A program made the translations under genes and the position numbers. Positions 36,358-46,188 of a stretch of 64,000 nt of DNA are shown piece after piece. Within the stretch, counting starts at the first letter, position 1. Every line of letters begins with the position of its first letter. The notes under the pieces were generated by a model. The model was not told the DNA's origin and made no database searches. It was given only the letters and a program-made list of their open reading frames with translations. The DNA is taken from assembly GCA_003116975.1 (NCBI GenBank), contig BGKB01000085.1, positions 372,001-436,000 of the forward strand, given 5' to 3'. This DNA is from Aurantiochytrium sp. KH105. Lineage: Eukaryota; Sar; Bigyra; Thraustochytrida; Thraustochytriidae.

Positions 36358-38835
36358 ATGGCGCCAGGTGAACGAGTCATGAGTGGGTCAAAGGCTGCGC
36401 GAGCGGCGAAGGGAAAGCGTAGCAAAAAAATTGAAGATCTGTTGGTTTCTTCTTCTGAGTCGGAGGATTCATTCCTCAATTCTTCGGACGATGAATCGCA
36501 AGGCGGTGGACAGTCCGAGTTCGCGACGAAGCGCAAGCCCAAGACCCGACGCGACGAGAGACGTCTGAGCAACACCCTTGCCAACGACGATTCAGGCGAT
36601 GACGATGACGATGACCTTCCTCGCTCGCGGACGGCTCCGCCGCGCAAATCGCGGCGCAAATCGCGGCGCAGCCAGGGAACCGTCAGCTACAAGGAGGAGG
36701 CTGACGACAGCTCCGACAATGGCGACGACGACGACGACGACGACGACAGCAAGAAGAACAATAACGACGACGACGAAGCCTATGACGAGGAGGACGAGGA
36801 CGAGGACGAGGACGTGGAGGAGGAGGGAGAGGAAGAAAACGATGAGGAGGACGAAGAGGCAGTCGCAAAGGTGCCCGATCACGAGCAGGTTGCATCTGAT
36901 TCCGAGTCTGAACTTTCCGGGGAAGACGACGAAGACGAGGTGGCGGAGAAGCAGAAAGTCATTAACAACGACGATGACGCAAATGGTGGCGCTGAGGTTG
37001 TTGAACTGGACTTTAATGCCGGTAACAACAAAGGCGACGACAACGACGTTACAATGAGAGATGATGAGGATCATGGGCAAGAGCACCGTGGGCGAACCGA
37101 AAACATGAGTCCACGCACGACTCCGGGCAAGAAGTCGACCCGTTCCGAAAAATCTCCCATGTCCGAGGGAGATCGCGAGAAGGAACGCGAGAAATACCTT
37201 GTCAAATATGCGCGTACTATTTTCAAGAACTTACCGAATGACGAAGCTCAAGTCACCTTCACCCTTGTGGGTTTCGGACGAGGATATGAGCTTCGCGACG
37301 CCGAGAAGAAAAAGATTCTCGACGGTGAAGGTAAGCGCCTCAAGCTCCGCATCACGCATTTGGAGCTCATGCGATACATTGACGATGCGGGTGTTGATGA
37401 GCTCAAGAACATCTGGAACAGCGCGATCAAAGCTCGCAAACCCCGTGGCTTTGAGGACTTGAGCGTGATGAGGCTTGAAAGGCTTTCTGGAGGCAATGGG
37501 GTTCGATGCACGATCGGAAACCGTTCAGTCTCTCGTTCTGTTGCTTCAGGAGGAGAGCCGAGTCGGTCGTCGAGCAGCAGTTCCCGTGACAACGAGCGTC
37601 ATGCATCTTCCAGTTTCACCTCGAGCTCGACTCCGGTCTCTCGATCCAAAGTTAGAAAGACGCATGAGTTTCGTGATGCCGCTGACGATGGCGAAGCTTC
37701 GTCAATTGTCGACAGTGAGCCGCGGCTCCCAGTACCCGATGCACGTAGTACTCCCACATCTCGGCCGCGTACGCCAGAGCAGCTCAACCAACTTCCCACG
37801 GCGCCCGAGGACTCGGAAGCAATGGATGTAGAGGCAGCAGGCGTCGAGCAGGCAGCTTTTTGCCCGCAAGCACCAGTCTCGGAGCCGGAAGACGCCTCAC
37901 TCTTCACTTCGATGGTTCCAACAAGCAACACGGAAAGCTCGCAGCAGACCGTAACATTACAGCCTTCGAAACCATCGCAGCACACGGTCGCATCGCAGCA
38001 CACAGTTGCATCGCAGCCCACGGTTGCATCGCAGCGTGCGGGCATCTCGCAGCTTGTGGGCACATCGCCGCCTACAGTCACATCGCAACCTGCAGGCACA
38101 TCGCAATCGACCGTCACATCAACGCCTCCGGTCACATCGCAGCCTACAGCGACGTCCAGCGGCATCCCTGAAGCGACCAAGGCCACCTTGACCAGCACGG
38201 AGAACTCTCTGACGACTGCCGGCGAAACGTTGGATGCTGGCCCAGATGCCACAGCTGCTTTTGAAGTTGAGTCCGTGAGCTCTTCGGCTCGGAGAACTGG
38301 ACCGGCAAGAGTCACCGGCGCGAGAATTCTGCCTACAGACTTCTCGGTCAATGATTCTTTGAAAAGAACCATGGAGTTCCTTGAGAAGGAAATGTCAGGT
38401 CTTGTGGCTTCGCGCGAGAAACTTGCCCAAGAGAGGCAGATTAATTGTGCCACCATAAAACAGCTTCGCACCAAGAAAGCAGAACTCGAGAAGAAGAACA
38501 AGGATCTCCAAGATGAAAAGAACGCGCGCGAGACCCAATTAAAAGCTGAGGTCAGCCGGCTGGAAGCCGAGGTCAGCGGCTTGAAAGCTGCGGTCACCCA
38601 AGAGAAAGCCGACAACATGCGTCTCAGCAAAGAGAACAGCGATTTGAAAGCTGAAAACGAGTACCTTCAAGACAGAGTGAATAAGTTTGAGGATGTCAGA
38701 GCGCATATGTTTCGCGTCGGGGAGGATAAGAAGCGCCCTCGTCAAGAACAAGATGCCACTGACAACAGCGGCGAGACCGCGGACGCGTCTCCGAAACGTC
38801 AGCGCGCTGATGGAGAAATGCAGAAGTACAGATAA
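36358..38835 (+). CDS. Acidic coiled-coil protein, WNxAL family member 1
   Basis: The protein has 825 residues from ATG 36358; ATG 36379 is an alternative. Residues 15-30 are basic (AAKGKRSKKI), then come long Asp/Glu tracts (residues 80-220) with an RKSRRKSRRS patch, typical of nuclear proteins. The core (about 278-395) starts EKYLVKYARTIF and includes YIDDAG and IWNSAIKARKPRGF, shared with the genes at 39843 and 44193. A Ser/Thr/Pro/Gln linker with TVASQ-type hexapeptide repeats (about 538-600) follows. Residues 661-785 are a heptad-rich coiled coil (KKAELEKKNKDLQDEKNA), and the tail is basic (KKRPRQE, PKRQRAD). No known domain was recognised. It is probably a nuclear, self-associating protein; that is inference. 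Confidence 0.8.
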   Translation: MAPGERVMSGSKAARAAKGKRSKKIEDLLVSSSESEDSFLNSSDDESQGGGQSEFATKRKPKTRRDERRLSNTLANDDSGDDDDDDLPRSRTAPPRKSRRKSRRSQGTVSYKEEADDSSDNGDDDDDDDDSKKNNNDDDEAYDEEDEDEDEDVEEEGEEENDEEDEEAVAKVPDHEQVASDSESELSGEDDEDEVAEKQKVINNDDDANGGAEVVELDFNAGNNKGDDNDVTMRDDEDHGQEHRGRTENMSPRTTPGKKSTRSEKSPMSEGDREKEREKYLVKYARTIFKNLPNDEAQVTFTLVGFGRGYELRDAEKKKILDGEGKRLKLRITHLELMRYIDDAGVDELKNIWNSAIKARKPRGFEDLSVMRLERLSGGNGVRCTIGNRSVSRSVASGGEPSRSSSSSSRDNERHASSSFTSSSTPVSRSKVRKTHEFRDAADDGEASSIVDSEPRLPVPDARSTPTSRPRTPEQLNQLPTAPEDSEAMDVEAAGVEQAAFCPQAPVSEPEDASLFTSMVPTSNTESSQQTVTLQPSKPSQHTVASQHTVASQPTVASQRAGISQLVGTSPPTVTSQPAGTSQSTVTSTPPVTSQPTATSSGIPEATKATLTSTENSLTTAGETLDAGPDATAAFEVESVSSSARRTGPARVTGARILPTDFSVNDSLKRTMEFLEKEMSGLVASREKLAQERQINCATIKQLRTKKAELEKKNKDLQDEKNARETQLKAEVSRLEAEVSGLKAAVTQEKADNMRLSKENSDLKAENEYLQDRVNKFEDVRAHMFRVGEDKKRPRQEQDATDNSGETADASPKRQRADGEMQKYR
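37978..38160 (+). repeat. Intragenic 18-bp minisatellite
   Basis: About ten diverged units of CA(G/A)CACACGGTCGCATCG type code for repeated (H/P)TVASQ-like hexapeptides in the linker of family gene 1. The array stays in frame. Confidence 0.75.
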
Positions 38836-38947
38836 ATAAATAGATGCTCCTCTAAATAAAAAGTGGGTTATGAATTTTCGTGACCGGACCAGCCAACTCG
38901 AGTGAATGGGAAGCAAGCGAGTAGCAGCGGCTTGAGCTTCCTGCCGC

Positions 38948-38988
38948 TGGACCAATAGTTCACGCCTCCTGACAGGGAGCGTGGTCCA
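38948..38988. repeat. Inverted repeat with TGGACCA / TGGTCCA arms
   Basis: The outer arms TGGACCA and TGGTCCA are perfect complements; inner segments CACGCCTCC and GGGAGCGTG also pair with one or two mismatches around a TGACA loop. Confidence 0.65.
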
Positions 38989-39005
38989 ACGAAGAGGAAG
39001 AAAAA

Positions 39006-39055
39006 CACGTGAAGGAAGGGGGGGAAATGAGACCCCCCCCTCTCTTCTTCACGTG
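39006..39055. repeat. Inverted repeat with CACGTGAAG / CTTCACGTG arms
   Basis: Nine-base perfect arms enclose a G-run and a C-run that also pair, giving a long potential hairpin shortly after the end of family gene 1. It could mark transcript 3' processing or be a remnant of a short inverted-repeat element. Confidence 0.65.
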
Positions 39056-39842
39056 ACCGAAAATAAAATCATGAAAACAAGGCTTGTGTTGCCTCCCTGT
39101 GTCACGAATTTTCCTTTGATATGACAGCGCGTCGACGACCTTGCTTCCGAAAAGACAAGGACGCGTGCTGCAAAGAAGGAGTCACTCTTCTTGTCAACCG
39201 AATGCGACAAAATCATGATATTTACAGTCCACGCCCTTGTCGAGAAAATGGATTTTGCGCTTGACCCTGTCAAGCATAGTCGTCGTCAAAGAAACTCGCA
39301 ATCCACTTTCCCAGTTGCACTTCACCGATCACACTTTCGTCCTTGGACGCTTTGCTTGTCCAATTTGCTAGTTTTCGACTTCAGGCACGTCTGACTGACG
39401 ACCGAAATTTGCGATTCGATAAACACGGGTTTAGCAGAGAATGGGCCAAGCAAGGCATCCAAGGAGGATCGTGTGATCATGAAAGTAGAGCTGGAAAAGT
39501 GGAGTGCTCTCTCCTTTGACGACAACTGCGATTGAGAGGGTCAAGCGAAAAAATCCATTTTTTCTCAACTGTAGGCTTGCACGGTGAATGTCAAGAATTC
39601 TCGCTGTCATTTGACAAGAGAGTGGTTCTTCCCTTGCAGCTGGAGTGTCTTTCTTCCCAGAAGCAAGGCCACGGCCGTGCTGTCATAAAAGTCAAAATCA
39701 CGACACATGTAGGCATGACAGACGACCGAGTTTCGCCGGACGAGCGGCAGCAAATCGCAAACTGCAAGAAATAATTGTGGAAATCAGGAGGAACTCAAGA
39801 CCGACGGATAACCCAGACAACGACCAAGAGGACAAGAGTATC

Positions 39843-41438
39843 ATGGAGAGCGAGATCGAGTCCGATGAAGACTGGGTTGCAATGGCTCCAACGCAGAATG
39901 AAGGCGAGGACTATGTCGATGACGAGACCTCAAATCTAAGCACTCAGAACAAGGTGGACGAGGTGAGCAAGGTGGACGAGATGAACAATGTGGACTCGCG
40001 AAATGAGGCGAATGAGTCGAACAGAAGGGCGGAAGAGAAAGACGATAATGCCGGCAACAGCGAGGCCCGAGCGGATGCTGTAAAGCGTCATCGTCCGGAG
40101 GACGACAATAACACCAACGAGAGCTCCATCAAGCGTCAAAGAGCTGCGAAGACGAAGGGAATAAAGCAAACAGCGATGATAGTGGAGCAAGAGCAACAAC
40201 CATTGACCGAATGGTGGGATCATAGTGAAAATGGCCGATCTAAAGGAACAGCATCAGTGAGATCGGGAGCTTTGGCTGATGAGATCGCTGAGAGAAACTC
40301 TGCTCCCTCCGTGTCAGCCGGGGCTCAGGCTCGCGAGGACCTCAGTCGACACTGTCAAGGAGCTGCCGAAGATGGAGATGCGGACAGGGATGTTGATGAA
40401 GAAGACGAAGACGACATCGATTCCGCGGAGAGTGATGACGAAGACCGTGACTTCGGTACGTCTGAGACGCGAAAGGCTAGCACGGCTGAGACGAAAGATT
40501 ATGCACTCGACAGAGATAAGTTTCTCTTCGAGTTCGCTTGCGCCATCAAAGGAAAAGTTCTAGCAGAAATTAGCTCTGCCAGATTCGAGCTGAGCCCTCC
40601 AGAGAAAGGAGGAGGTGGACAAAGTCTCTATCGGGCATCGGGGAACAAGAAAGAATCCATCGTACTCCGTCAGAATAGCCGGAAGATATCCAATCAAAAA
40701 TTTCGCGATTACATCGACGACGCGGAGTCCCAAGGAGAAAATTTTGTTGAGCTCTGGAACAATGCACTCGCCAACAAGGGGAGTCGTCTACAAATCAAGG
40801 GGTTCGAGACAAGAATGGAAGAGCGTGGGAAGAAGAAGAAGATTACCAAGGTTACGTACTTTGTTGTGCGCGTCATCGACACAACTACTCCACCAAGCAA
40901 CCGAGTCAGTTTGATGTCCTACGCATCTGAGCCTCAATGTCACCCTTGTGCGCCCATAAAATTGCCAGTAAGTCGCCAGATCCTAATGGGGTCAAAGTCA
41001 CAGGACTCTTCGGCGGCAAACACATCTTTAGGTACTCCAGCTGAATTCGAGGCGGGAGCTACGTCGTCATCGACTTCATCCTCTTCGCGTTCGGCTCACG
41101 ATCGCCGCACTGAGGAATCCCATCCATCTTTTTCAAACTGCTCAGCAGCTCAGCAGATCCGACTCCTGCAGGAGCACTTGGAAGAAGAAAAGAAGAAGCG
41201 AGAGGATGCAGAAACAGAAGCCGAGCAAGTACGGGAAAGTCGCGCAGAAACGGAAAAGCAGTGGGAAGCAGCCAAGAAAGAGCGAGACATCGCTCATAAA
41301 AAGAAAAGACACTATCAAGAAAAATACGAGCAAGAGAAGAAGAAGCGTGAAAACCTTCAACAAGAGGTTGAGGGAATGCTTGTCGCTATACACGCTTTGC
41401 ATCGCGCCGTTGAGCGTTTCAAGCAGAAACTTTCGTAA
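39843..41438 (+). CDS. Acidic coiled-coil protein, WNxAL family member 2
   Basis: The protein has 531 residues from ATG 39843 (MESEIESDEDWVAM). The frame is open back to 39645 but without an ATG. Residues 1-200 are rich in Asp, Glu and Asn with basic patches (VKRHRPEDDN, SIKRQRAAKTKG) that could be nuclear import signals. The core (about 226-345) starts DKFLFEFACAIKGKV and has YIDDAESQGENFVELWNNAL and LQIKGFETRMEERGKKKK, parallel to gene 1 (YIDDAG, IWNSAI). A Ser-rich linker follows, and residues about 435-531 form a coiled coil (EEEKKKREDAETEAEQVRES). It has the same domain order as genes 1, 3, 4 and 5. No known family was recognised. Confidence 0.8.
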   Translation: MESEIESDEDWVAMAPTQNEGEDYVDDETSNLSTQNKVDEVSKVDEMNNVDSRNEANESNRRAEEKDDNAGNSEARADAVKRHRPEDDNNTNESSIKRQRAAKTKGIKQTAMIVEQEQQPLTEWWDHSENGRSKGTASVRSGALADEIAERNSAPSVSAGAQAREDLSRHCQGAAEDGDADRDVDEEDEDDIDSAESDDEDRDFGTSETRKASTAETKDYALDRDKFLFEFACAIKGKVLAEISSARFELSPPEKGGGGQSLYRASGNKKESIVLRQNSRKISNQKFRDYIDDAESQGENFVELWNNALANKGSRLQIKGFETRMEERGKKKKITKVTYFVVRVIDTTTPPSNRVSLMSYASEPQCHPCAPIKLPVSRQILMGSKSQDSSAANTSLGTPAEFEAGATSSSTSSSSRSAHDRRTEESHPSFSNCSAAQQIRLLQEHLEEEKKKREDAETEAEQVRESRAETEKQWEAAKKERDIAHKKKRHYQEKYEQEKKKRENLQQEVEGMLVAIHALHRAVERFKQKLS

Positions 41439-42042
41439 GCCTTATTTTATCCTTCACATCTACATATAGTACTTTCAAACTTGCCATTTTTAGTCGGTTG
41501 CCGGCCCCTTGCCCGCATCGCTTTTCATCTGGGCGGTTGTGCTGCTCGATCATTTTCTTGCTGTTTTTTATTGACTCGATTACGAATGCCGGCCGCGCAT
41601 CGAATGGCATGCCAAATCCCTTTCGCTGCTATTCAGCCAAGTCTCTGTCAACACCCCGCCAGAACCACAACGCACGTGCGTGCTCCTGCTCATCATTCAT
41701 TGATGGCGTCCCCCACCACCTCCATAACGTCCCAGTCGTCGCCATGCGCGCGAGTCCCGTTCTCCACCTGGGAGACCGATTGACTTTGTCCCCTCGCTCT
41801 CAGGGCGCTCTCACGAGGCCGAAACGCGCGCGCTCTCAGGGCGCTCTCACGAGGCCGAAACGCGCGCGCTCTCGCGGCAGGAGCGACAGACCGCGATCGA
41901 AGCGAGGAGGACGACGAGCCTGGCCAGGCGAAGTCTGCACGGAGGCGCGAAGCGAGGCGAAGCGAGTCGAAGCGGAGAGCACCCACGCTCGCGTGCGTCG
42001 CGGCTTGCAGGGAGGATAGCCAGCCAGCGAGCGGCGAGCACG
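41439..42042. other. Intergenic region with GCTCTCA tandem repeats
   Basis: It separates family genes 2 and 3. The notable content is the 36-bp tandem repeat at 41796-41867; the rest shows nothing. Confidence 0.55.
41796..41876 (+). promoter_or_regulatory. Two-copy 36-bp repeat with GCTCTCA motifs upstream of family gene 3
   Basis: Two identical copies (41796-41831 and 41832-41867) and a partial third begin GCTCTCAGGGCGCTCTCACG, each with two GCTCTCA boxes. It ends about 165 bp before the ATG at 42043. Confidence 0.5.
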
Positions 42043-43548
42043 ATGGCGGGGCTCGCAGACGAGGTCGACGAGGTGGCGAGCGTCGCCACCGGCGACGGAA
42101 ACGACGACGTCGCAAATGATGCTACGCAGGATAACGGCGAGAACTACGAAAGCTCGACAGAGTCCGTGGATACAGAGAGCAGGCCGAGAGATCAGCTCAA
42201 GAGAGGCGGGAGAGACGCAATCAACGTTGACGACTCTGAAGCCGCTGGACCTGGCGAAGGTCAGCAAGCCCCAAAGCGTCTTCGCAGGGAGAACGAGAGC
42301 ACCATCGGAGAGAACCCTCGAGACGAAGACGTCCGAATTGATGATTCGAAGTGTTTACAGCGTACAAATATCGGGAAAGGCACACCCGAGCGCGCAAGAT
42401 CTGAGAAAGCAAAAGGATTCCGCCAGACTGCAACGGCGCTGGAGGAGAAGCAGAAGCGGCAAATAACAAGCAAAGCTGATGCGAGCGGCTCAAGCGGACA
42501 ATGCACAGAGGTAGCTCAAAAGAAAAATTCGGCAAGTGCCAACTCGCGTACTCCCGAGCAGTCGCTGCGAGATCTCAAGAGGTTCCTGAGTTCCCTCGAC
42601 AAGTATATGGAAAAACAGAAGTTGATGCATGTGCGTTTAAAGAATCGCGAAGCGGCATCTTCGCAAACTCCAACAGCGTTGGTGAGAAAAAAGTGGATAC
42701 TCGAGCTGAACGGGGAACGCATTCCCCCGTCGATTTTCGATGCCCACGGCGTTTCCTTTGAGCTCATCGTCCAAGCTTTCCGCTGCCTCGCGGGGAATCA
42801 TGGCATGTGGACCGGCGCCAGCATTAAGCAGGTCTTGAATGACGCCATCAAGAAAATGAGGTATCCGCCAAATTTTCGCATCACAAAGGGCAAGCTCGAT
42901 CTGGCCGGTGGGAACACTTTGAGTATGAGTTTCTATGTTAAGACCAGCGATGTAGCAGCGCGAATGCTTCAGGGCTGGGCAAGTCCCGAAAGAAAAGCGT
43001 CTTCAAGTAGTTCCCTTATGGAAAAAATACTGAAGTCGTCTGGTCACTCTGGCTCGACCTCAACGAGCGTACCTTCGCGCGACGCGAACACTTCGAGACA
43101 TCTTCTCTTTGGTTCAACGACATCCCCAAGCTTTTCCGGGACAGCTTCGATTTCACGACGCCAGGAGGCTCCTGATGCTGCATCAAACAGCCGACTCGTC
43201 GAAAGGAGCAAGAGTTCGTCACTCCAAGAGGAGGACGACGAGGAGGAGGAAGGACAGACCAGAGTGCTGCAGCAAATGGAATGTGAGTTCCAAAAAATCC
43301 GCGAAAAGAAGAAAGAGCTGAAAGCTGCGAAGGTGAACTTGGAAAGCTTGCGTGCCGAACTCGAATCTCATAATCAGCAATGCAAGTGCCTCGAGGAGAA
43401 GCTCGCAAGAGCGAAGAGCACTCGGGAGGCCATTGCTGCAATGGAAAGAGCTGCTCAGAACAAAGTCCAAAAAGGAGAGGAAGTATTGCAAGAGGCTCGC
43501 CGAGCATCTCGGAAGACCTATAAAGGCTTGCAGCGCTTTTTCGAATGA
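42043..43548 (+). CDS. Coiled-coil protein, WNxAL family member 3 (diverged core)
   Basis: The protein has 501 residues from ATG 42043 (MAGLADEVDEVASV). Residues 1-170 are charged and Asp/Glu/Asn-rich with a PKRLRRENE patch. The core (about 184-310) starts LDKYMEKQKLMHV and has KQVLNDAIKKMRYPPNFRI in the place of the WNxAL stretch of its neighbours, so the Trp is lost and the relation rests on position and overall layout. A Ser-rich linker (SSSSLMEKILKSSGHSGS) is followed by an acidic EEDDEEEEG run and a coiled coil from about residue 407 to the end (KIREKKKELKAAKVNLESL). It is tandem with genes 2 and 4 on the same strand. Confidence 0.78.
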   Translation: MAGLADEVDEVASVATGDGNDDVANDATQDNGENYESSTESVDTESRPRDQLKRGGRDAINVDDSEAAGPGEGQQAPKRLRRENESTIGENPRDEDVRIDDSKCLQRTNIGKGTPERARSEKAKGFRQTATALEEKQKRQITSKADASGSSGQCTEVAQKKNSASANSRTPEQSLRDLKRFLSSLDKYMEKQKLMHVRLKNREAASSQTPTALVRKKWILELNGERIPPSIFDAHGVSFELIVQAFRCLAGNHGMWTGASIKQVLNDAIKKMRYPPNFRITKGKLDLAGGNTLSMSFYVKTSDVAARMLQGWASPERKASSSSSLMEKILKSSGHSGSTSTSVPSRDANTSRHLLFGSTTSPSFSGTASISRRQEAPDAASNSRLVERSKSSSLQEEDDEEEEGQTRVLQQMECEFQKIREKKKELKAAKVNLESLRAELESHNQQCKCLEEKLARAKSTREAIAAMERAAQNKVQKGEEVLQEARRASRKTYKGLQRFFE

Positions 43549-44192
43549 ATTTCATGAACCTACGCAACGCAAGAATGACGGCCAGCATTTTGTCTCGTTT
43601 CTTTCCCGACCCTTGCCTTGGACTTGATATTAACGCAATCGTTCCATCATACATGCCCTGGAACGCCATGATTCAGGTAGGCACATATTCATGTAGATCG
43701 CACGTGCCGCGTCCATCACCCAGATCTTTTTCTGCCAACTTGACGCCGACGAGTTCCTTCTGGACTGCACCCAACTCACGACGAGCTCTTTCTTTCCCAC
43801 CAGGCAAAGCGCTCTCCTTTGCGTGCGTGGCCTCCGTCTCCCGATGGCAGCCCATGAGAGAGCACCGCACGCGCCCTCGTCCGCGCTCCCGATGAGCGGC
43901 GCCCGTTCATGATGAGCAGCGGCCGCTCCCAATGAGCAGCAGCCGCTCCCGATCGCACACCCGCTTCTATCTGTCTGTCAGTCACTTCCAACGACACCCG
44001 CTCTCAACTTTTTGCTCTCAACTTTTTGCTCTCAACTTCAGACTGCCCTTGCGCGCGCGCGCGGGCGCCGTCAGGGAGGGGCGTGATGGCTGGCGAGGCT
44101 GGCTGGCCGAAGCGGCAGCGGGCAGCAGACCCCGAACGAGCTCGAGGAAATCGGCTTGGAGAACGAAGCGAGACGGACAAGTAGCGAGCAAG
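43549..44192. other. Intergenic region with short tandem motifs before family gene 4
   Basis: It contains GAGCAGC(A/G)GCCGCTCCC-type repeats (about 43885-43955) and the CTCTCAACTTTTT array (44000-44038). No gene is seen. Confidence 0.55.
44000..44038 (+). promoter_or_regulatory. Three tandem GCTCTCAACTTTTT units upstream of family gene 4
   Basis: Three near-perfect 14-bp units, each with the GCTCTCA core, end about 155 bp before the ATG at 44193. Confidence 0.5.
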
Positions 44193-45329
44193 ATGGCCCA
44201 CGAGGTTGTCATCCTGAATGACGGCGAGGAGGAGCACGTGAAGGAGACGAGCGATTGGAACAGAGCGGCGTTCGACGAGGAGGACAAGAGAGAGGCTCTG
44301 CGCGACGTTTCTACAAGTGATGATACCGATGGCGCCATGGACAACGACAACCACCGCGTCGGTGAAGACGACGAGGACGATGATGAGGAGGACGAGGAGG
44401 CCGTCGATGACGACGAGGAGGCCGTCGATGACGACGATGACGACGCTGACGGGGACTATGTTGGCAATGATGGCGGGGCATCCACGTACAGGTCGAGCGG
44501 GCAAAAGGTCGTCAAAGAGAAGACGATCATGGTGAGCAACCAGAAAGAAAGGAAGAAGCGAGACGCTTACCTCGTGGAATATACCACAGCCATTGGAGAG
44601 GAAATTCCGGAAGGTAAAGACTCTGAACTTTGTACAGTGAGTCCTCCGAGGAATGGGGGAAAGGGGAAAAGTCTTTACTTCAAGTCGAAAAAAGATGGTG
44701 CTTCCATTAAACTCTACAAGAATTCGCAGAAGATCTCAAGTGGAACCCTATGCGGGTACATCACTGGCGCCGGAAGCAATCCAGAGGAGTTCCGTGGGAT
44801 CTGGAATGCTGCCCTCGAGCAAAGCGGAATTCCCCTCATGATCACGAGCCTTGAAAGAGTTTTTCAAAATTGCGGAAAGACAAACGAAAAGACGATGATC
44901 ACGCGCTTCACTGTGCAACGTACCGCTGCGACCACTTCGCAAGGAGGCCAACGAGCCCGCGCTAGCCGTTCGTCCACCTCGGTCTCTTTTGCCTCTCCGA
45001 CAAGTCCTGCCACGTCTCCTCCGGCGACGCGGTCCAACCCCCCGCGTCGGCAATCGCTCTCTTCAACGGCAGCTCAGGCCAGCCTGACGAAGACTTCCGG
45101 TCTCAAGCGCAGCTATGCGGACCTCGAGAACGAGCTCGAGAAGGCGAAGAGACAGCGTTCTGTCTCTGAAGAGCGGTCTCGGAAACTCCAGTCTGACCTC
45201 AACGCTGCCCAGACCAAAATCGCCGCCCTCGAAGCCAGTCTTGAAAAGATCAAAGGAGAGCTCGCGGACTCCCAGCAGACCGGGAAGCTGCTCAAGCAGC
45301 TTTTCAACCACAACACCAAGAACCTCTAA
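44193..45329 (+). CDS. Acidic coiled-coil protein, WNxAL family member 4
   Basis: The protein has 378 residues from ATG 44193 (MAHEVVILNDGEEE), the shortest of the family. Residues 45-90 are an Asp/Glu tract (DDEEDEEAVDDDEEAVDDDD). The core (about 124-250) starts DAYLVEYTTAIGEEIP, matches gene 2 at PPRNGGKGKSLYFKSKKDG (gene 2: PPEKGGGGQSLYRASGNKK), and has YITGAGSNPEEFRGIWNAAL. A Ser/Thr/Pro linker leads to a coiled coil at about 305-370 (ELEKAKRQRSVSEERSRKL). It is the clearest relative of gene 2. Function unknown. Confidence 0.8.
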   Translation: MAHEVVILNDGEEEHVKETSDWNRAAFDEEDKREALRDVSTSDDTDGAMDNDNHRVGEDDEDDDEEDEEAVDDDEEAVDDDDDDADGDYVGNDGGASTYRSSGQKVVKEKTIMVSNQKERKKRDAYLVEYTTAIGEEIPEGKDSELCTVSPPRNGGKGKSLYFKSKKDGASIKLYKNSQKISSGTLCGYITGAGSNPEEFRGIWNAALEQSGIPLMITSLERVFQNCGKTNEKTMITRFTVQRTAATTSQGGQRARASRSSTSVSFASPTSPATSPPATRSNPPRRQSLSSTAAQASLTKTSGLKRSYADLENELEKAKRQRSVSEERSRKLQSDLNAAQTKIAALEASLEKIKGELADSQQTGKLLKQLFNHNTKNL

Positions 45330-46188
45330 GCCATCCCGCCCGCTCGCGCGCGCGCCCGTAGGCCTTGAACGCCCTAAATCGCCAATCATTTCTCCCCCTC
45401 TCCGCCATCCTCGTCCCCTCCTCCCCAGCTCGCCCACCCTCGTCCGCGATGGTCTCGCAGCCACAAGTCGTCCCCATAAATTCCCCACGGGTCCCCCACG
45501 CAGGGGGGACCCGTCCGTGCCGGGAGGACGGCGTTCACGCCGCCTCTCCTCCTTGCCGAGGCGACGGCCCCTTCTTCTCCTTCGCTCCCGCCGACCCGGC
45601 CGGGGAAACCCGCCGGCCTCCGCTCCGCCGCGCGCGCGGGCCCGCGCCTCGCGAAGCCTCGCCGCCGCGAGCTCGAGCTCGAGCCGTCGCTCGCGCCCGG
45701 TCTTGTCGTGTCATGCCATGCCATGCCATGTCATGTCATGTCATGTCAGTCATGAAATGTCACGGCATGTCTCATCTCGTCTCGCCTCGTCGCCGCCCGT
45801 CGTGCCAAGCCGCGACTCCGCGGCTGTGAGCGGGCGGCCGGATCTCTCGCCACTTTCTCCTCCGGCGGGCGGCGGGCGGGCGGCGCGGCGCGCGAGGAGC
45901 GGCGGCGGCGTCTGGACATCCTAGGATTCCTGCGCTCAGCTCGAGCCCCGTTCGTTCGTTCGTTCATTCGTGCGCTCCGTTCCTTCTCGCGATCATCCGC
46001 GGCGTCAGCTTCGATCGAGACGGAGTCGCGCGAGGCGCTGCAGAACGGGAACTCCGAGACGCGCGCGGCGGCGAAGAGCGGGCGGGCGGGCGCGACGCAG
46101 CGGCAGACGAGGCGCAGACGCAGACGCGGGCGAGCTCGGCGCGGGCGCGAGCGCGGGCGCGAGCGGCACGGCGGGAGTGAGTGAGACC
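45330..46188. other. Intergenic region, GC-rich with pentanucleotide repeat
   Basis: It lies between family gene 4 and the RMDN-like gene. It holds a CATGC/CATGT array (45712-45747). Open frames are Arg/Ala/Ser-rich and lack domains. Confidence 0.55.
45712..45747. repeat. CATGC/CATGT pentanucleotide array
   Basis: Seven tandem five-base units, first CATGC then CATGT. Confidence 0.85.

Larger units (their letters stand above)
38836..39842. other. Intergenic region between family genes 1 and 2
   Basis: Two adjacent inverted repeats (38948-38988 and 39006-39055) lie just downstream of gene 1. No gene is recognised in the rest; GTGCTCTCTCC (about 39508) and TGAGAGG (about 39534) are weak matches to the element seen before the other family genes. 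Confidence 0.5.

Noticed and set aside
41796-41867. CRISPR-like direct repeats
   Set aside because: Two directly abutting 36-bp copies without spacers in a eukaryotic promoter region; this is a tandem repeat.
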